Shown: positions 43,573 to 54,289 of the stretch, one piece after another | How positions within the stretch are numbered: position 1 is the first letter of the stretch | Layout: each line of letters starts with the position of its first letter | Assembly: GCF_023822005.2 (NCBI RefSeq) | Contig: NZ_CP098806.1 | Location: forward strand, 2,914,001-2,978,000 | Direction: 5' to 3' | DNA from: Dyadobacter fanqingshengii | GTDB lineage: Bacteria > Bacteroidota > Bacteroidia > Cytophagales > Spirosomataceae | DNA: 64,000 nt | Notes under the pieces: model-generated | Told to the model about the DNA's origin: nothing | What the model saw: the letters and a program-made list of their open reading frames with translations, nothing else | Databases searched by the model: none | Made by a program: the position numbers and the translations under genes

Positions 43573-45120
43573 ATGAAATTTATTGTGTTGCCAGATCAAA
43601 GGTTGATGACTAACAGCGTCAAAAAGCAACTTTTTCTTATTCATAGCGAATGGGATGATTATTTTCAGTTTGCAACCACATATTTACTTTTTTACGTGAC
43701 GGAGCTCGGTGCCATCCAAAGTTTGGGCGTGCTAAAAATTGGAGAGTTCAAAATGGGCGAGTCACAACGCTCTCCAATGATTCCTCTACAATTTGATAGT
43801 CTGGATGACCGATTTTTTTCGCTGGGACAAGACGAAGATTACTACGGAGTTTTAGCGACGTTTGGCCCGAGTTTCAGAGACGAAGTACTGGATGCCCTAA
43901 ATGATGTTGCGCGAGACCTAGATTTATTCGAGCGGGCTTTACACGAGAAAGTCATGGGAGTGTCGTTACTGCGAGATGTCAGCAAGGCAACTGTGAGGGG
44001 GCAACTTCATAGGGTAAGTCGAGGAGGCGCGCGGCTCTCTCCTTATAATTTTAGCTATTTCGGGCCTCCACAACTTGACAGATTGTCTAGTCAAATTGTA
44101 CTTTCATTCGCCGTTCTGCCAAATGCGGAGCCGCCCACTAACATTCATGTTTTGATCGGAAGAAATGGAGTTGGGAAAACCTTTATGTTAAATTCCATGA
44201 CGAATGCCTTGGTTGCGCAAAATTCCGGAGCGGTCACTTATCCCAGCGGCTCTTTCTCATTCAATCAAAATATGTTGGGTAGCGAACTATTTGCGAATAT
44301 TGTGTCCGTAACATTTAGCGCATTCGATCCATTTCCGCCGCTGCCAGAAGCCATCAATCGAAGCAGTGATTTAAAGTACTCCTATATTGGCCTAAAAAGT
44401 ATAGCAAATGCGCCAAATAGGCAAACTGGTGCTTCGAAGGGTCCAGAAGAACTTGCCAACGAGTTTGCAACAAGTGCCAAACTTTGCTTGAGTCAACCTG
44501 CGAGAGCGTTGAGATGGAGAAGATCATTGCTTGCTTTACAGTCCGATACGATTTTTCGCGGAGCAAACATTGCTGAGCTCAGCACCTCGAATAGTCCTGA
44601 GCACTGGATAGAAGCGTCGCAAATTTTTGCAAGGCTAAGCTCGGGACATAAAATCGTATTGCTTACAATGACGCGGTTGGTCGAAACTGTTGAAGAGCGA
44701 ACCTTGGTGCTCCTTGACGAACCAGAAGCTCATCTGCATCCTCCGTTGCTATCGGCTTTCATACGATCCATTTCAGATCTAATGATTGATAGAAATGGTG
44801 TTGCACTTATTGCAACTCACTCCCCTGTGGTGCTACAAGAAGTTCCTAGAAGTTGTGTTTGGAAAGTCCGACGGAATGGACAGACTACCACAGTTGAAAG
44901 ACCAGAGATCGAAACATTTGGTGAGAATATTGGCATTTTGACAAGGGAAATATTTGGTCTGGAAGTGACTGATTCCGGCTTTCACAACATTTTGCGAAGG
45001 TCTGTCGACGAAGAGCTAACATACGAAGACGCTGTCAATCGCTTCGATGGGCAATTAGGGGAAGAAGCTAAGGCGATCGTCCGTACATTAATGATACAAA
45101 AGAATCGAGGAATTTCATAA
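43573..45120 (+). CDS. AAA/ABC-type ATPase of a Septu-like pair
   Basis: 515 residues. A ~185-residue N-terminal part of unknown fold precedes the ATPase: Walker A GRNGVGKT at 196-203, an ABC-like signature LSSGHK at 355-360, Walker B VLLDEPEAHLHP from 379, and H-loop THSP at 415-418. Such SMC/OLD-like ATPases occur with nucleases in anti-phage systems. Its stop overlaps the start of the HNH gene (TAATG), so the two are a unit. PtuA of the Septu system is the closest named relation I can suggest (family knowledge); the long N-terminus differs from the usual PtuA, so it may be a variant. Confidence 0.8.
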   Translation: MKFIVLPDQRLMTNSVKKQLFLIHSEWDDYFQFATTYLLFYVTELGAIQSLGVLKIGEFKMGESQRSPMIPLQFDSLDDRFFSLGQDEDYYGVLATFGPSFRDEVLDALNDVARDLDLFERALHEKVMGVSLLRDVSKATVRGQLHRVSRGGARLSPYNFSYFGPPQLDRLSSQIVLSFAVLPNAEPPTNIHVLIGRNGVGKTFMLNSMTNALVAQNSGAVTYPSGSFSFNQNMLGSELFANIVSVTFSAFDPFPPLPEAINRSSDLKYSYIGLKSIANAPNRQTGASKGPEELANEFATSAKLCLSQPARALRWRRSLLALQSDTIFRGANIAELSTSNSPEHWIEASQIFARLSSGHKIVLLTMTRLVETVEERTLVLLDEPEAHLHPPLLSAFIRSISDLMIDRNGVALIATHSPVVLQEVPRSCVWKVRRNGQTTTVERPEIETFGENIGILTREIFGLEVTDSGFHNILRRSVDEELTYEDAVNRFDGQLGEEAKAIVRTLMIQKNRGIS

Positions 45121-45965
45121 TGTGGAAGATTGAACCTGAACCATTAGACGCCGAATCTACATTCAGAACTTGCATTAGCCGAGTAAGAAATGCTGGACTA
45201 AGGGCACGTCTGATAAATGTGGCAAATTCTGTCGCCCGCGCTGAACAAATTTACATTGATGCTGCAGATCGCAGGAGGTTAAATGAGATTCTACAAGTAG
45301 GCGACGTTGACGGTATCGTGACTAATGCTGAAATGGTTACAGTTTACACATCAAGAATGGTTGGAGCGAACTCTCCCGGGCGGCCGATTTATGACCGAAT
45401 CATGGCTTCTGCGAGATTTGGGAGATGTCCATTCTGCGGGCACCGATCGGTATCTACCTTAGACCATCATTTACCAAAGACGTCATATTCTGAGTTCACG
45501 GTCACTCCACTAAACTTGATTCCAGCTTGCAAAGATTGTAATAAAGCAAAAGAGTGGGACAATCCATATCATCCTGATCAGGTATTTCTTCACCCTTACT
45601 TCGACGATGTTGAAAACGACAGATGGTTGCAAGGAAATGTTATTACTGGGCCCGTTGCTACATTATCATTCTCGGTGGTCGTTCCAGCACATTGGGATCT
45701 AATCACCTGCAACCGAGTTCGCAACCAATTTAACAAACTTGGTCTAGATGAGCTCTATCGCTCTAATGCGGTTGAGGAAATGCTAAACATTCGATTTCAA
45801 CTTACTAATATGTGGAATCAAGGTGGTCGCGATGCTGTCCGCGCTCATTTGCGGAGCAACGCTGAATCTCGATTGAACAATCGAGTTAACTCATGGCAAA
45901 CTGCAACGTATGAGGCACTTTCTCTAAGTGACTGGTATTGCGACGCCGGTTTTAGAATGCAGTAG
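45120..45965 (+). CDS. HNH endonuclease of a Septu-like pair
   Basis: 281 residues. HNH core at about 100-145: C-P-F-C-G, then STLDHHLPKTSYSEFTVTPLNLIPACKDCNKAKEW. The four Cys (103, 106, 137, 140) bind zinc and the D-H-H supplies the catalytic His. The DH(H/Y)LPKxxYPEF type of HNH is common in nucleases paired with AAA ATPases (recalled). Start overlaps the ATPase stop by one base. Likely cuts DNA or RNA upon infection (inference). Confidence 0.8.
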   Translation: MWKIEPEPLDAESTFRTCISRVRNAGLRARLINVANSVARAEQIYIDAADRRRLNEILQVGDVDGIVTNAEMVTVYTSRMVGANSPGRPIYDRIMASARFGRCPFCGHRSVSTLDHHLPKTSYSEFTVTPLNLIPACKDCNKAKEWDNPYHPDQVFLHPYFDDVENDRWLQGNVITGPVATLSFSVVVPAHWDLITCNRVRNQFNKLGLDELYRSNAVEEMLNIRFQLTNMWNQGGRDAVRAHLRSNAESRLNNRVNSWQTATYEALSLSDWYCDAGFRMQ

Positions 45966-46533
45966 TGTCCTGGTGACTCCAATTACAAATCCTATACTTA
46001 TTGTAAACTGAATCCGTCCAGCTTCTTTGATCGTCCCAGTTAACTAAACGATAGGACAAATCAATAGCCACATTGTCTTTATTTACATTCCTTGCATATG
46101 GCGACGCAATTTTCAGTATCACCACTAAAGTCCCGGCCGATGATATCCTCTTCATCAAAATCTGGTTCTCTTAATTCGAATACTCGTCGATCAATAAAAG
46201 TTAAGGTTGCGTTTAGCAGCCCAAGACTAGAAATTAGTGCGTCCTTGCTTGCGCAGCCGAGCCCGACAGGCTTTGGACCTTTCTGCACTTTGGAAAGCCT
46301 TTTGCAAGCAGGACTTATTCTGGGCTTTGTTGTCTAACACACAAGGAAGGTTAACTGCCTAAGTACGTTTAAACGTACATCAGAAAGGTTCATTTAAACG
46401 ATATTGGCCTCATTGAGATCTAAAACTATAAAGTGGTATGATCGTCAAATTTCATTGAAACCACAGAGTAGGTATCAACATTAACAGTACCAACCAAAAC
46501 CTCATCGATGTGATCAGATTTTGGTTGGATGTT
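45966..46533. other. Intergenic region after the HNH gene
   Basis: About 570 bases. Contains the 16-bp palindrome at 46363-46378. A minus-strand frame at 46079-46288 ends in ENCVAICKECK and may be a gene fragment, but is unsupported. Confidence 0.4.
46363..46378. promoter_or_regulatory. Perfect 16-bp palindrome
   Basis: gtacgtttaaacgtac is self-complementary without a spacer. It lies 155 bp beyond the end of the molybdenum hydroxylase gene and ~400 bp after the HNH gene, so no promoter role is obvious. Confidence 0.3.
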
Positions 46534-48786
46534 TCAAATAACCTTTTCCGGTTCATCCTTAAAAGGTTGGTTGTAATAACGTCTGCCTTTCAGTTTATAC
46601 AATGCATTGGCCACTGCCCCAAAAACCGGCGGAAATGGCGGCTCTCCCAATCCCGTAGGATCTAGTTCGTTCTGGACAAAATGCACTTGAATGCTTTTGG
46701 GCACTTCGTTAATCCGGATCATACGGTAATTGCTAAAATTATTCTTCTGTGGAGATCCGTCTTCAAACGTTAGTTCACCATAAAATGCATTACCAATCCC
46801 ATCAACCACCGCTCCTTGCACCATGTTCGTGGCAGCATCCGGATTGATAACAATGCCGCAGTCCATTGCACTATATACGCGCTCGACATAAGGCTGACCA
46901 TCGCGCGTTACCATATCCACTACATGCGCCGCATACGAATTGTGACAAAAATAAGCAGCCACTCCACGGTTGTATTTTTCATTTCCCGGCTTGTTCCAGT
47001 TCGATTTGTCGCGCACCAATTCCAGAACGCCAGCGTAACGGTCGGCGTCATATTCATTGTTTTTTCCAATAGGCTTTTCCTTTGCTCTTTTCAAAAGTTC
47101 CAGCCTGAATGCGATTGGATCTTTGCCAGCTGCTTCGGCCACTTCGTCCAAAAACGATTGCTCGGCAGCTGCGTTGAAATTGGAGCGCGGAGCTCGGAAA
47201 GCACCTATGGTAATGTTAGAGGCGATCTGCCAGCCTTCTGCCAGGTAATTGTCAAGGGCACCAGCCGGAAAACGGTTTGCATGGATTGGATGCTCCGGAA
47301 TCCCACCTCCTTTTACGTGAAACGCGATCAGATTTTTATTAGCGTCCAAAGCCGCGCGGTAAGTGGCTGTGTACATCGGGCGGTAAATACCGTAGGTCAT
47401 ATCATCCTCTCGGGTATACATCAGCTTCACCGGTGCTTTCACTTTCTTGGAAATCAACGCAGCTTCGTAGAGATAATGGCCATAAGCCCTGCGGCCAAAG
47501 CCACCGCCCATGCGCGTCATTTGTATCTCAATCTTGTCGGCAGACAGGTTCAATAGCTTTGCAAGTGTAGGCTCAGACCAACCTGGGGCTTGCAAGGGCC
47601 CCGCTACCAGCGCCTCTTCATCTGTCACATGGGCAAAGAAATTCATTGGCTCCATACAATTATGGGCTAAAAAGGGCCCGTTGTATGTACGCTCGATCAC
47701 CTGGGCTGCATTCTTGAAAGCAGCTTCCGGATCACCATCTCGTCTCAATTCCTGGGCTGGTTTTGCTGCATATTCCTGCATTTGCTGCATTTGCGTAGTT
47801 GTACTTTCGAGCGCTCCAGGAACGGTAACTTCCCGCTTTCCGCCCCTTCCACCCATTGTGTCTTTCACATCGCCAGCTGCTTCCCAGTTGGCAACCAGCT
47901 TTTTACGCGCACTGATCACTTCCCAGGTGCTGTTTCCGACTATAACCAGCAGATCATTGAACGTACGCGTATCAAAACCGCCTTGTTCAAAATCGTCCGC
48001 ATATAATTTCAGGGTGAAAACATCTTTAATGCCCGGCATTTTCAATGTTTCGGCAGCATCGAATGATTTTAGCTTCATTCCAAAAGCAGGCGGGTGCTGG
48101 ATCATGGCGATCAGCATTCCGTCAACACTATAATCCAACCCAAAAAGCGGCTGGCCGGAAGTGATCTTCTTTATTTCTACATTCTTTTTGGACTTGCTGA
48201 CAATAGTAAAATCCTTTGGTGCTTTTAGCTTCAAATCTTTTGGTACAGGCACGCTGGCTGCTTTACTGGCCATATCTCCATATTTGGCCGACTTTCCGCT
48301 CGAATGCGACAAGACACCCGCCTTGGTGCTCACTTCGCTGGCTGGCACATTCCAGGTTTGGGCGGCAGCTTCACGCAGCATTTGTCTGGCTGCAGCGCCA
48401 GCCTCACGCAATGGTTTCCAGTACATGCGCACAGAATTGCTTCCGCCTGTAAACTGCGCCCCGAGTTTGGCCGGATCGTGCGACCCCATTTCGACGCTCA
48501 CGTTTTTCCAATCCACATCCAGTTCTTCGGCCAGCATCATCGGCAGGGAAGTCATTACATTTTGCCCAAATTCAGGGTTAGGACAAATAAGCTTTACCTT
48601 ATTATCAGGCAGGATATGGATGTAACCATTCAGGGTTGCCCACTGCTCAGGCAAGCCCAGCGCCTGGGTTTTGTCAGCAGATTTGAAGCTGGATAACCAG
48701 CTGACGGTAAGCATCATTCCGCCACCAGACAGGATTGAAGCTTTTAGGAAAGAGCGTCTGTTCAAGGCTGTTTTATCTTTGTCCAT
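46534..48786 (-). CDS. Molybdopterin-binding subunit of xanthine-dehydrogenase-family oxidoreductase (IorB-like)
   Basis: 750 residues. Tat signal NRRSFLKASILSGGGMML. Molybdenum hydroxylase large subunit of the IorB/aldehyde dehydrogenase type: DWKNVSVEMGSHDPAKLGAQFTGGS, MTRMGGGFGRRAYGHYLYEAALI, SFLDEVAEAAGKDPIAFR, and GLGEPPFPPVFGAVANALY with the catalytic Glu. Works in the periplasm with the 2Fe-2S subunit (52,364-51,885) and the cytochrome c gene next to it. Here it is separated from those partners by an aldo/keto reductase and a sugar dehydrogenase gene. Substrate unknown (an N-heterocycle or aldehyde). Confidence 0.92.
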   Translation of the reverse strand: MDKDKTALNRRSFLKASILSGGGMMLTVSWLSSFKSADKTQALGLPEQWATLNGYIHILPDNKVKLICPNPEFGQNVMTSLPMMLAEELDVDWKNVSVEMGSHDPAKLGAQFTGGSNSVRMYWKPLREAGAAARQMLREAAAQTWNVPASEVSTKAGVLSHSSGKSAKYGDMASKAASVPVPKDLKLKAPKDFTIVSKSKKNVEIKKITSGQPLFGLDYSVDGMLIAMIQHPPAFGMKLKSFDAAETLKMPGIKDVFTLKLYADDFEQGGFDTRTFNDLLVIVGNSTWEVISARKKLVANWEAAGDVKDTMGGRGGKREVTVPGALESTTTQMQQMQEYAAKPAQELRRDGDPEAAFKNAAQVIERTYNGPFLAHNCMEPMNFFAHVTDEEALVAGPLQAPGWSEPTLAKLLNLSADKIEIQMTRMGGGFGRRAYGHYLYEAALISKKVKAPVKLMYTREDDMTYGIYRPMYTATYRAALDANKNLIAFHVKGGGIPEHPIHANRFPAGALDNYLAEGWQIASNITIGAFRAPRSNFNAAAEQSFLDEVAEAAGKDPIAFRLELLKRAKEKPIGKNNEYDADRYAGVLELVRDKSNWNKPGNEKYNRGVAAYFCHNSYAAHVVDMVTRDGQPYVERVYSAMDCGIVINPDAATNMVQGAVVDGIGNAFYGELTFEDGSPQKNNFSNYRMIRINEVPKSIQVHFVQNELDPTGLGEPPFPPVFGAVANALYKLKGRRYYNQPFKDEPEKVI

Positions 48787-48863
48787 GTTCGGATATCTTT
48801 AAATAGTTAACTAAGGATCATTTTTTGCTTCAATCTATAACTGGCCAGGTGCATGTATTTATA

Positions 48864-50111
48864 TCAATTTGGGCCAATCCTGTAGAGACGGCCTTCATCA
48901 GTAATAGCAAATAAAGCACCGTCTGTTGCCTGGGTGATATCACGGAAACGCTGACGTTGATCAGCCAATAGTCTTTCTTCACCCACAATCCGGTTGTTTT
49001 CAGTCACTAATCGGGCGATATGCATTCCACTAAGCGATCCGATAAATAGATTATTTTCCCATTCAGGTACCGAGTTCCCCGCAAAGAAGCTCATCCCACT
49101 TGGAGAAATGACCGGGTCCCAATAGTAAGCGGGTTGCTCTAATCCGTTTTGCTGTTGAATGCCTGCCCCGACACGCTGACCACTGTATTCAAGACCATAA
49201 GTAATGGTAGGCCACCCGTAATTTTTACCAGCTTCCACACGGTTAAGTTCATCACCGCCCCGTGGCCCGTGCTCACTTTGCCAAACGTCACCCGTCACCG
49301 GGTGCAATGCCAACCCTTGCGGATTACGGTGACCGAGAGAAAAAATCTCAGGGCGTGCTGTTGCTTGACCTATAAACGGGTTATCTGCGGCAGGCTGCCC
49401 ATCAGTTGTGATCCTGATAATTTTGCCAAGTCCCGAGCTCATCGATTGAGCCTGTGGCCTTGTTACTAAATCTGCCCGTTCTCCTGTGCTTACCAATAAA
49501 TGTCCTGTTGGGTCAACCAGGATACGTCCACCATAATGATTGCTTCCCGAATAAGCTGGTGTAGCCCGGTAAATGACGGTTGCATTCTCCATTCTGATTT
49601 CATCGGCAGACAATCTGCCACGACCTACGGCTGTCACATTGCCCCCTGCTACGGGCTCTGAAAACACCCAGAACACAATCCTGTTTGTTGCAAATTGCCT
49701 GTCCAGACAAAGACCAAGCAAACCGCCTTGACCGGAAGCATTCACAGCAGGCAGACCGGTGATCAAAGCTCCAATCTGGCCGGATGCAGATACAATCCGC
49801 ATTTGACCGGTCTTTTGGGTAATCAGCATCCGCCCGTCAGGTAAGCCTGTAATCCCCCAGGGACGATCCAGTTGGTCAGTTATAATCCTAGCTGAATAGG
49901 CGGTTTGGGTGCGTACACCCTTAATCCGTGTCTGTCCGTTGAAAGAAGACGAATAGGTAGCATTGGGCGGATTAGTCTCAACCGCAGATGAATCTGCCGC
50001 TTGCTCTGTATCCGGACCGGTGGAAACAGAAGGCTCAGGTGTATTGTCTGATTTCTGCTTGCAGGAAATAAAAACAAGCATCGCCAGGCATGTTGACAGG
50101 ATATAGTTCAT
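48864..50111 (-). CDS. PQQ-dependent sugar dehydrogenase family lipoprotein
   Basis: 415 residues from ATG 50111, a lipoprotein signal with lipobox VFISC. A Ser/Thr/Pro-rich spacer leads into a six-bladed GSDH/YliI beta-propeller: LDRPWGITGLPDGRMLITQKTG, SGQGGLLGLCLDRQF, HYGGRILVDPTGHLLVSTGER, SLGHRNPQGLALHPVTGDVWQSEHGPRGGDELN, KNYGWPTITYGLEYSG. Members oxidise aldose sugars in the periplasm, with PQQ or without known acceptor. No PQQ synthesis genes are in the window. Confidence 0.88.
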   Translation of the reverse strand: MNYILSTCLAMLVFISCKQKSDNTPEPSVSTGPDTEQAADSSAVETNPPNATYSSSFNGQTRIKGVRTQTAYSARIITDQLDRPWGITGLPDGRMLITQKTGQMRIVSASGQIGALITGLPAVNASGQGGLLGLCLDRQFATNRIVFWVFSEPVAGGNVTAVGRGRLSADEIRMENATVIYRATPAYSGSNHYGGRILVDPTGHLLVSTGERADLVTRPQAQSMSSGLGKIIRITTDGQPAADNPFIGQATARPEIFSLGHRNPQGLALHPVTGDVWQSEHGPRGGDELNRVEAGKNYGWPTITYGLEYSGQRVGAGIQQQNGLEQPAYYWDPVISPSGMSFFAGNSVPEWENNLFIGSLSGMHIARLVTENNRIVGEERLLADQRQRFRDITQATDGALFAITDEGRLYRIGPN

Positions 50112-50178
50112 ATTATTAAGTTTAATAGGAGATAGAAACGGCAAATTCAACATCTATGACAGACAGACGAGCTGCTGA

Positions 50179-51204
<1,026 letters not shown>

Positions 51205-51218
51205 CTAAATTGAAAGCC

Positions 51219-51835
51219 TTACTTCTTGGGGGCGTAAGCACCGCTTCGAAGCCAGATAATCCAGGCTTTTTTAAATTCGGCATGCGTTACCGGTGGCAAT
51301 GTCCTTCCTTCTCCCGGATCCCAGCCTGCAAGCACAAGCCCATCATCGGCGTGCTCGATCAGCTTTTTGATATCCTTGTTCCCATTTTGCTTCTTGTCAA
51401 CCAGCTGTTTAGCCAGCTCATGCGCACTTTTTCCTTGAAAAACCATTTTCATGGCAGCAGGCGGCAAGTGCCACTCAGGGTTTCCCGGCGGCATATGAAG
51501 GCCAGCTATGTTGGTTTCCTGATGGCAATTGGAACATTTCGTGGCATAAACGCCCTTGCCATCCAAGCCACGTTTGGGGCCCATCGCATGCAAATGGCTG
51601 TCATCCCCTTGCAGCGGCACATCGCCAGCCGGATGGCAGTTCATACAGCGCGGGCTCATCAGCGTTTTGTAAACAGTTTCAAAAGCTTGTACCGACGCTA
51701 CGCTATCACGGTTAATGGTGCTGAATGTAATCTGTTTTACCGGCGCATCATTCCGGAATGCAGATGCCCCAACGGCGATGATAAAATGAATATTGACAGC
51801 ACGGTAGCAGCCTTTTTTTGAACAAATAGTTTCAT
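51219..51835 (-). pseudogene. Cytochrome c of the molybdenum hydroxylase, apparent frameshift in signal peptide
   Basis: The downstream frame (51,659 to 51,219, and open further upstream) has two haem motifs CMNCHPAGD and CSNCHQETN and a C-terminal LPPVTHAEFKKAWIIWLRSGA, typical of the small cytochrome beside IorAB-type enzymes. The protein needs an N-terminal signal, which is found in another frame: ATG at 51835 gives MKLFVQKKAATVLSIFI, continuing after a shift near 51,780-51,786 as IAVGASAFRNDAPVKQITFSTIN...LMSPRC. So either a real single- or two-base frameshift has inactivated it, or the sequence has an error there. Without the shift the start would be at 51,659 and the protein would lack a signal and remain unhaemed. 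Confidence 0.7.
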
Positions 51836-51884
51836 TCCATTTTCTAGTTTTTGCTTCATAAGGTGAGTTTGAAAATGGATGTTT

Positions 51885-52364
51885 TTAACCCTTCGTACCT
51901 GTTTTTTTCTGCAACTCGGCAGCCGTGTGGATCGCCTCGCGAATGCGCAAGTAGGTTCCACAGCGGCAAATATTCCCCGCCATCGCATCATCAATATCCT
52001 GGTCGGTCGGATTGGGCTTTTCGCGTAGCAGCACCGCAGCCGACATAATCTGCCCTGAATGGCAATAACCGCATTGCGGTACGTCAATTTCCTGCCAGGC
52101 TTTCTGGACAGGGTGTGAATTTGTTTCAGACAACCCCTCGATCGTTACTACCTTTTTCCCAGCCGCACGGCTCACTTTGGTCACACAAGAGCGCACCGCT
52201 TCGCCATCTAAATGCACCACGCAAGCCCCACACTGCGCGACACCACAACCATACTTAGTTCCTTTAAGACCAGCCAGATCGCGTATCGCCCATAAGAGCG
52301 GCATTTGCGGATCAGCTTCCAAAGGGTAATCCTTTTTGTTGATATTTAATGTGATTTTGGCCAT
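51885..52364 (-). CDS. 2Fe-2S subunit of molybdenum hydroxylase (IorA-like)
   Basis: 159 residues. Two 2Fe-2S clusters: plant-type [15 protein letters not shown]...C and the helical domain C-G-Y-C...[14 protein letters not shown]. Full length for an XdhC/IorA type small subunit. Takes electrons from the molybdopterin subunit and hands them on, probably to the neighbouring cytochrome c. Lies just upstream of the cytochrome gene on the same strand. Confidence 0.93.
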   Translation of the reverse strand: MAKITLNINKKDYPLEADPQMPLLWAIRDLAGLKGTKYGCGVAQCGACVVHLDGEAVRSCVTKVSRAAGKKVVTIEGLSETNSHPVQKAWQEIDVPQCGYCHSGQIMSAAVLLREKPNPTDQDIDDAMAGNICRCGTYLRIREAIHTAAELQKKTGTKG

Positions 52365-52457
52365 GGTGAAAAGGTTTAATTGATGGTGAGATTAGGCTTA
52401 TAGTTTTAGAACAAAAAGCAGTTACAGCTGGTAACCAGCACAATCCAAATATTTGAC

Positions 52458-53513
52458 TTACAGAAACTTTGTATAGAACTCAGCGAGCTTGTCAACAGCC
52501 TGATCTACATACTCTGGCTTCCAATAGGTCTGGATGTGTGTTGCCCCATCGATAACAAATAGCTCCTTGCTTTTTGAATTAGTAGCTTTGGGGAATGCTT
52601 CATCAGTCATGTATTTTGTGTCTGATTTGCTTCCAGCCATCATGAGTAAGGGCTGATCGATCAAATCCATATTCTCACTAGCATCCCAGGTCATCAAGTC
52701 TAGCAAATTGCTCATTGGGTACAGGAAAGTGGAGTTGGGATGCGCATGCGTTCTGTAATAGTAAATGTACCCTTCGCGGTACAGGTCTGTGGAAACCTTT
52801 GCGATTTCTTCATCAGTGATGCTTGCCACTCCGGCGTAAATAATTTTGCCATCTGCGGCCTGCTGCGCGCGGGCATCGGAAGCCTGCTTTAAACGCTGCG
52901 GAATGGTTTCCAGGGCCGAATTCTGAAAGCCGTTGCGCCGGACTTCGCCCGAGTTAAACATGCTCAGGGTTGCAACTGCTTTTAGTCTTTTGTCAGACTG
53001 GGCAGCTTTTAACGTATATCCCCCACCGCCACAGATACCCAAAGCGCCAACACGGTTCACATCCACTCCCTTATAGCGGGTGATGAAGTCGGCCATCCCA
53101 CGAATGTCTTCTGTCCGAAAGGCAGGTTTATCGGTGTGACGGGGCTTGCCGCCACTAGCTCCCTGGTAGGCTGCGTCCGCAGCAATGGTAATGTATCCTG
53201 CTTCGGCAAGGCGCTGCGCATACAGCCCGGCTGTCTGTTCTTTAATACCGCCATTGGGATGGGCAATTACTAATGCTGGATATTTTTTTGCAGGGTCGTA
53301 ACTCGATGGAGTATATACGTTGGCGGCAATATCAATCCCATTCAACTTATATTTTACGGGGTGAATGTTGACTTTGCCTGCCATATTTTTTGAAATAGCA
53401 CCATCATAAACCAGCGTAAACGGGTTTTTGGCTGTTGTAGCCTGAGCGTTTGCTACCTGCACTTCTGACATCGATGCTAACAGGCTCATTGTTGCGATTG
53501 CTATATTTTTCAT
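52458..53513 (-). CDS. Alpha/beta hydrolase (dienelactone-hydrolase-like), exported
   Basis: 351 residues. N-terminal signal peptide ending ...SEVQVANAQA. Xaa-Pro/DLH-type alpha/beta hydrolase: YPALVIAHPNGGIKEQTAGLYAQRLAEAGY, nucleophile elbow GALGICGGGGYTLKAA with Cys in the nucleophile place as in dienelactone hydrolase, catalytic Asp/Leu region and His in FVIDGATHIQTYW. It starts 1 bp before the CMD gene stop region on the same strand. Substrate unknown. Confidence 0.85.
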   Translation of the reverse strand: MKNIAIATMSLLASMSEVQVANAQATTAKNPFTLVYDGAISKNMAGKVNIHPVKYKLNGIDIAANVYTPSSYDPAKKYPALVIAHPNGGIKEQTAGLYAQRLAEAGYITIAADAAYQGASGGKPRHTDKPAFRTEDIRGMADFITRYKGVDVNRVGALGICGGGGYTLKAAQSDKRLKAVATLSMFNSGEVRRNGFQNSALETIPQRLKQASDARAQQAADGKIIYAGVASITDEEIAKVSTDLYREGYIYYYRTHAHPNSTFLYPMSNLLDLMTWDASENMDLIDQPLLMMAGSKSDTKYMTDEAFPKATNSKSKELFVIDGATHIQTYWKPEYVDQAVDKLAEFYTKFL

Positions 53514-53514
53514 T

Positions 53515-54279
53515 CTATTTATTACTGCTTAACACTTCGTTTAAAACTGTATTTACCGCTGTGGTTTTCTGCTTGCCAATTGTTGGGGCAATGACCGTGA
53601 CAAACTCTTTTAACTGGGCAGGCGACCAACCTGTACGTAGTGAAATGTTCAAATGGCTTTTTAGCATTGGCTCAGCCTGGCCAATGGCGCTGATTACCGA
53701 AATGGTCACCAGTTCCCTTTGGCCGTAGGTCAGCACATCTCTTTCAAAGATGTCTGCAAACAAATGTTCCTTTAAGAATGTGTCTATGGCCGGCGCAAAT
53801 GCGCCATAGCCCGAAGGCTGCTCGGGCTGTGGCGTGCCTGTCAGCTCTCCTAATATTTTTTTGCCGCGCTCATATTTGTTGCTATCAGCTTGGACAACAG
53901 ATGCTTCTTTTCCCATGTTGTCATTGATGCCCCTGGATTTCCTTTCTTCAATGACCTGCATGAATGTTTGCAGGCCGCGGATGCTCCGTGGAAAACCACA
54001 ATATGCGTAGGTGTGCACCAGGACTTCCTTAATCTCATTGACACTCAAACCTGCATCAAGGCCCCCGCCAAGCTGTTTTCTTAGCTCTGGGATCTCACCT
54101 TGTGCTGTCAGGGAAGAAATAATAATGATGCCCTTTGCTTTGGGGTCTAACCCTTCTTTTGAGCTGGCCACGTTCTGTGCCTTAATAATGTTAACAGTCA
54201 TTAAAACCACCGCTAACACCGTTATAAAGGCAGATGATTTTAACCTGCTCGTTCTCAATTTGATTTTGCTTAAATCCAT
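53515..54279 (-). CDS. Exported carboxymuconolactone decarboxylase-family protein (two CMD domains)
   Basis: 254 residues. N-terminal signal-like segment (SSAFITVLAVVLMTVNIIKAQ), then CMD domain 1 (GLDAGLSVNEIKEVLVHTYAYCGFPRSIRGLQTF) and CMD domain 2 (TYGQRELVTISVISAIGQAEPMLKSHLNISLRTGWSPAQLKEFV). Tandem CMDs of this type are often found with alpha/beta hydrolases and flavodoxins. No CxxC. Only 1 bp separates it from the next gene. Confidence 0.85.
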   Translation of the reverse strand: MDLSKIKLRTSRLKSSAFITVLAVVLMTVNIIKAQNVASSKEGLDPKAKGIIIISSLTAQGEIPELRKQLGGGLDAGLSVNEIKEVLVHTYAYCGFPRSIRGLQTFMQVIEERKSRGINDNMGKEASVVQADSNKYERGKKILGELTGTPQPEQPSGYGAFAPAIDTFLKEHLFADIFERDVLTYGQRELVTISVISAIGQAEPMLKSHLNISLRTGWSPAQLKEFVTVIAPTIGKQKTTAVNTVLNEVLSSNK

Positions 54280-54289
54280 AGTCTGATGA

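Noticed and set aside
46079..46288. Possible gene fragment ending ENCVAICKECK on the minus strand
   Set aside because: Too short, several frames compete, and I could not link it to a family; may be decayed coding DNA.
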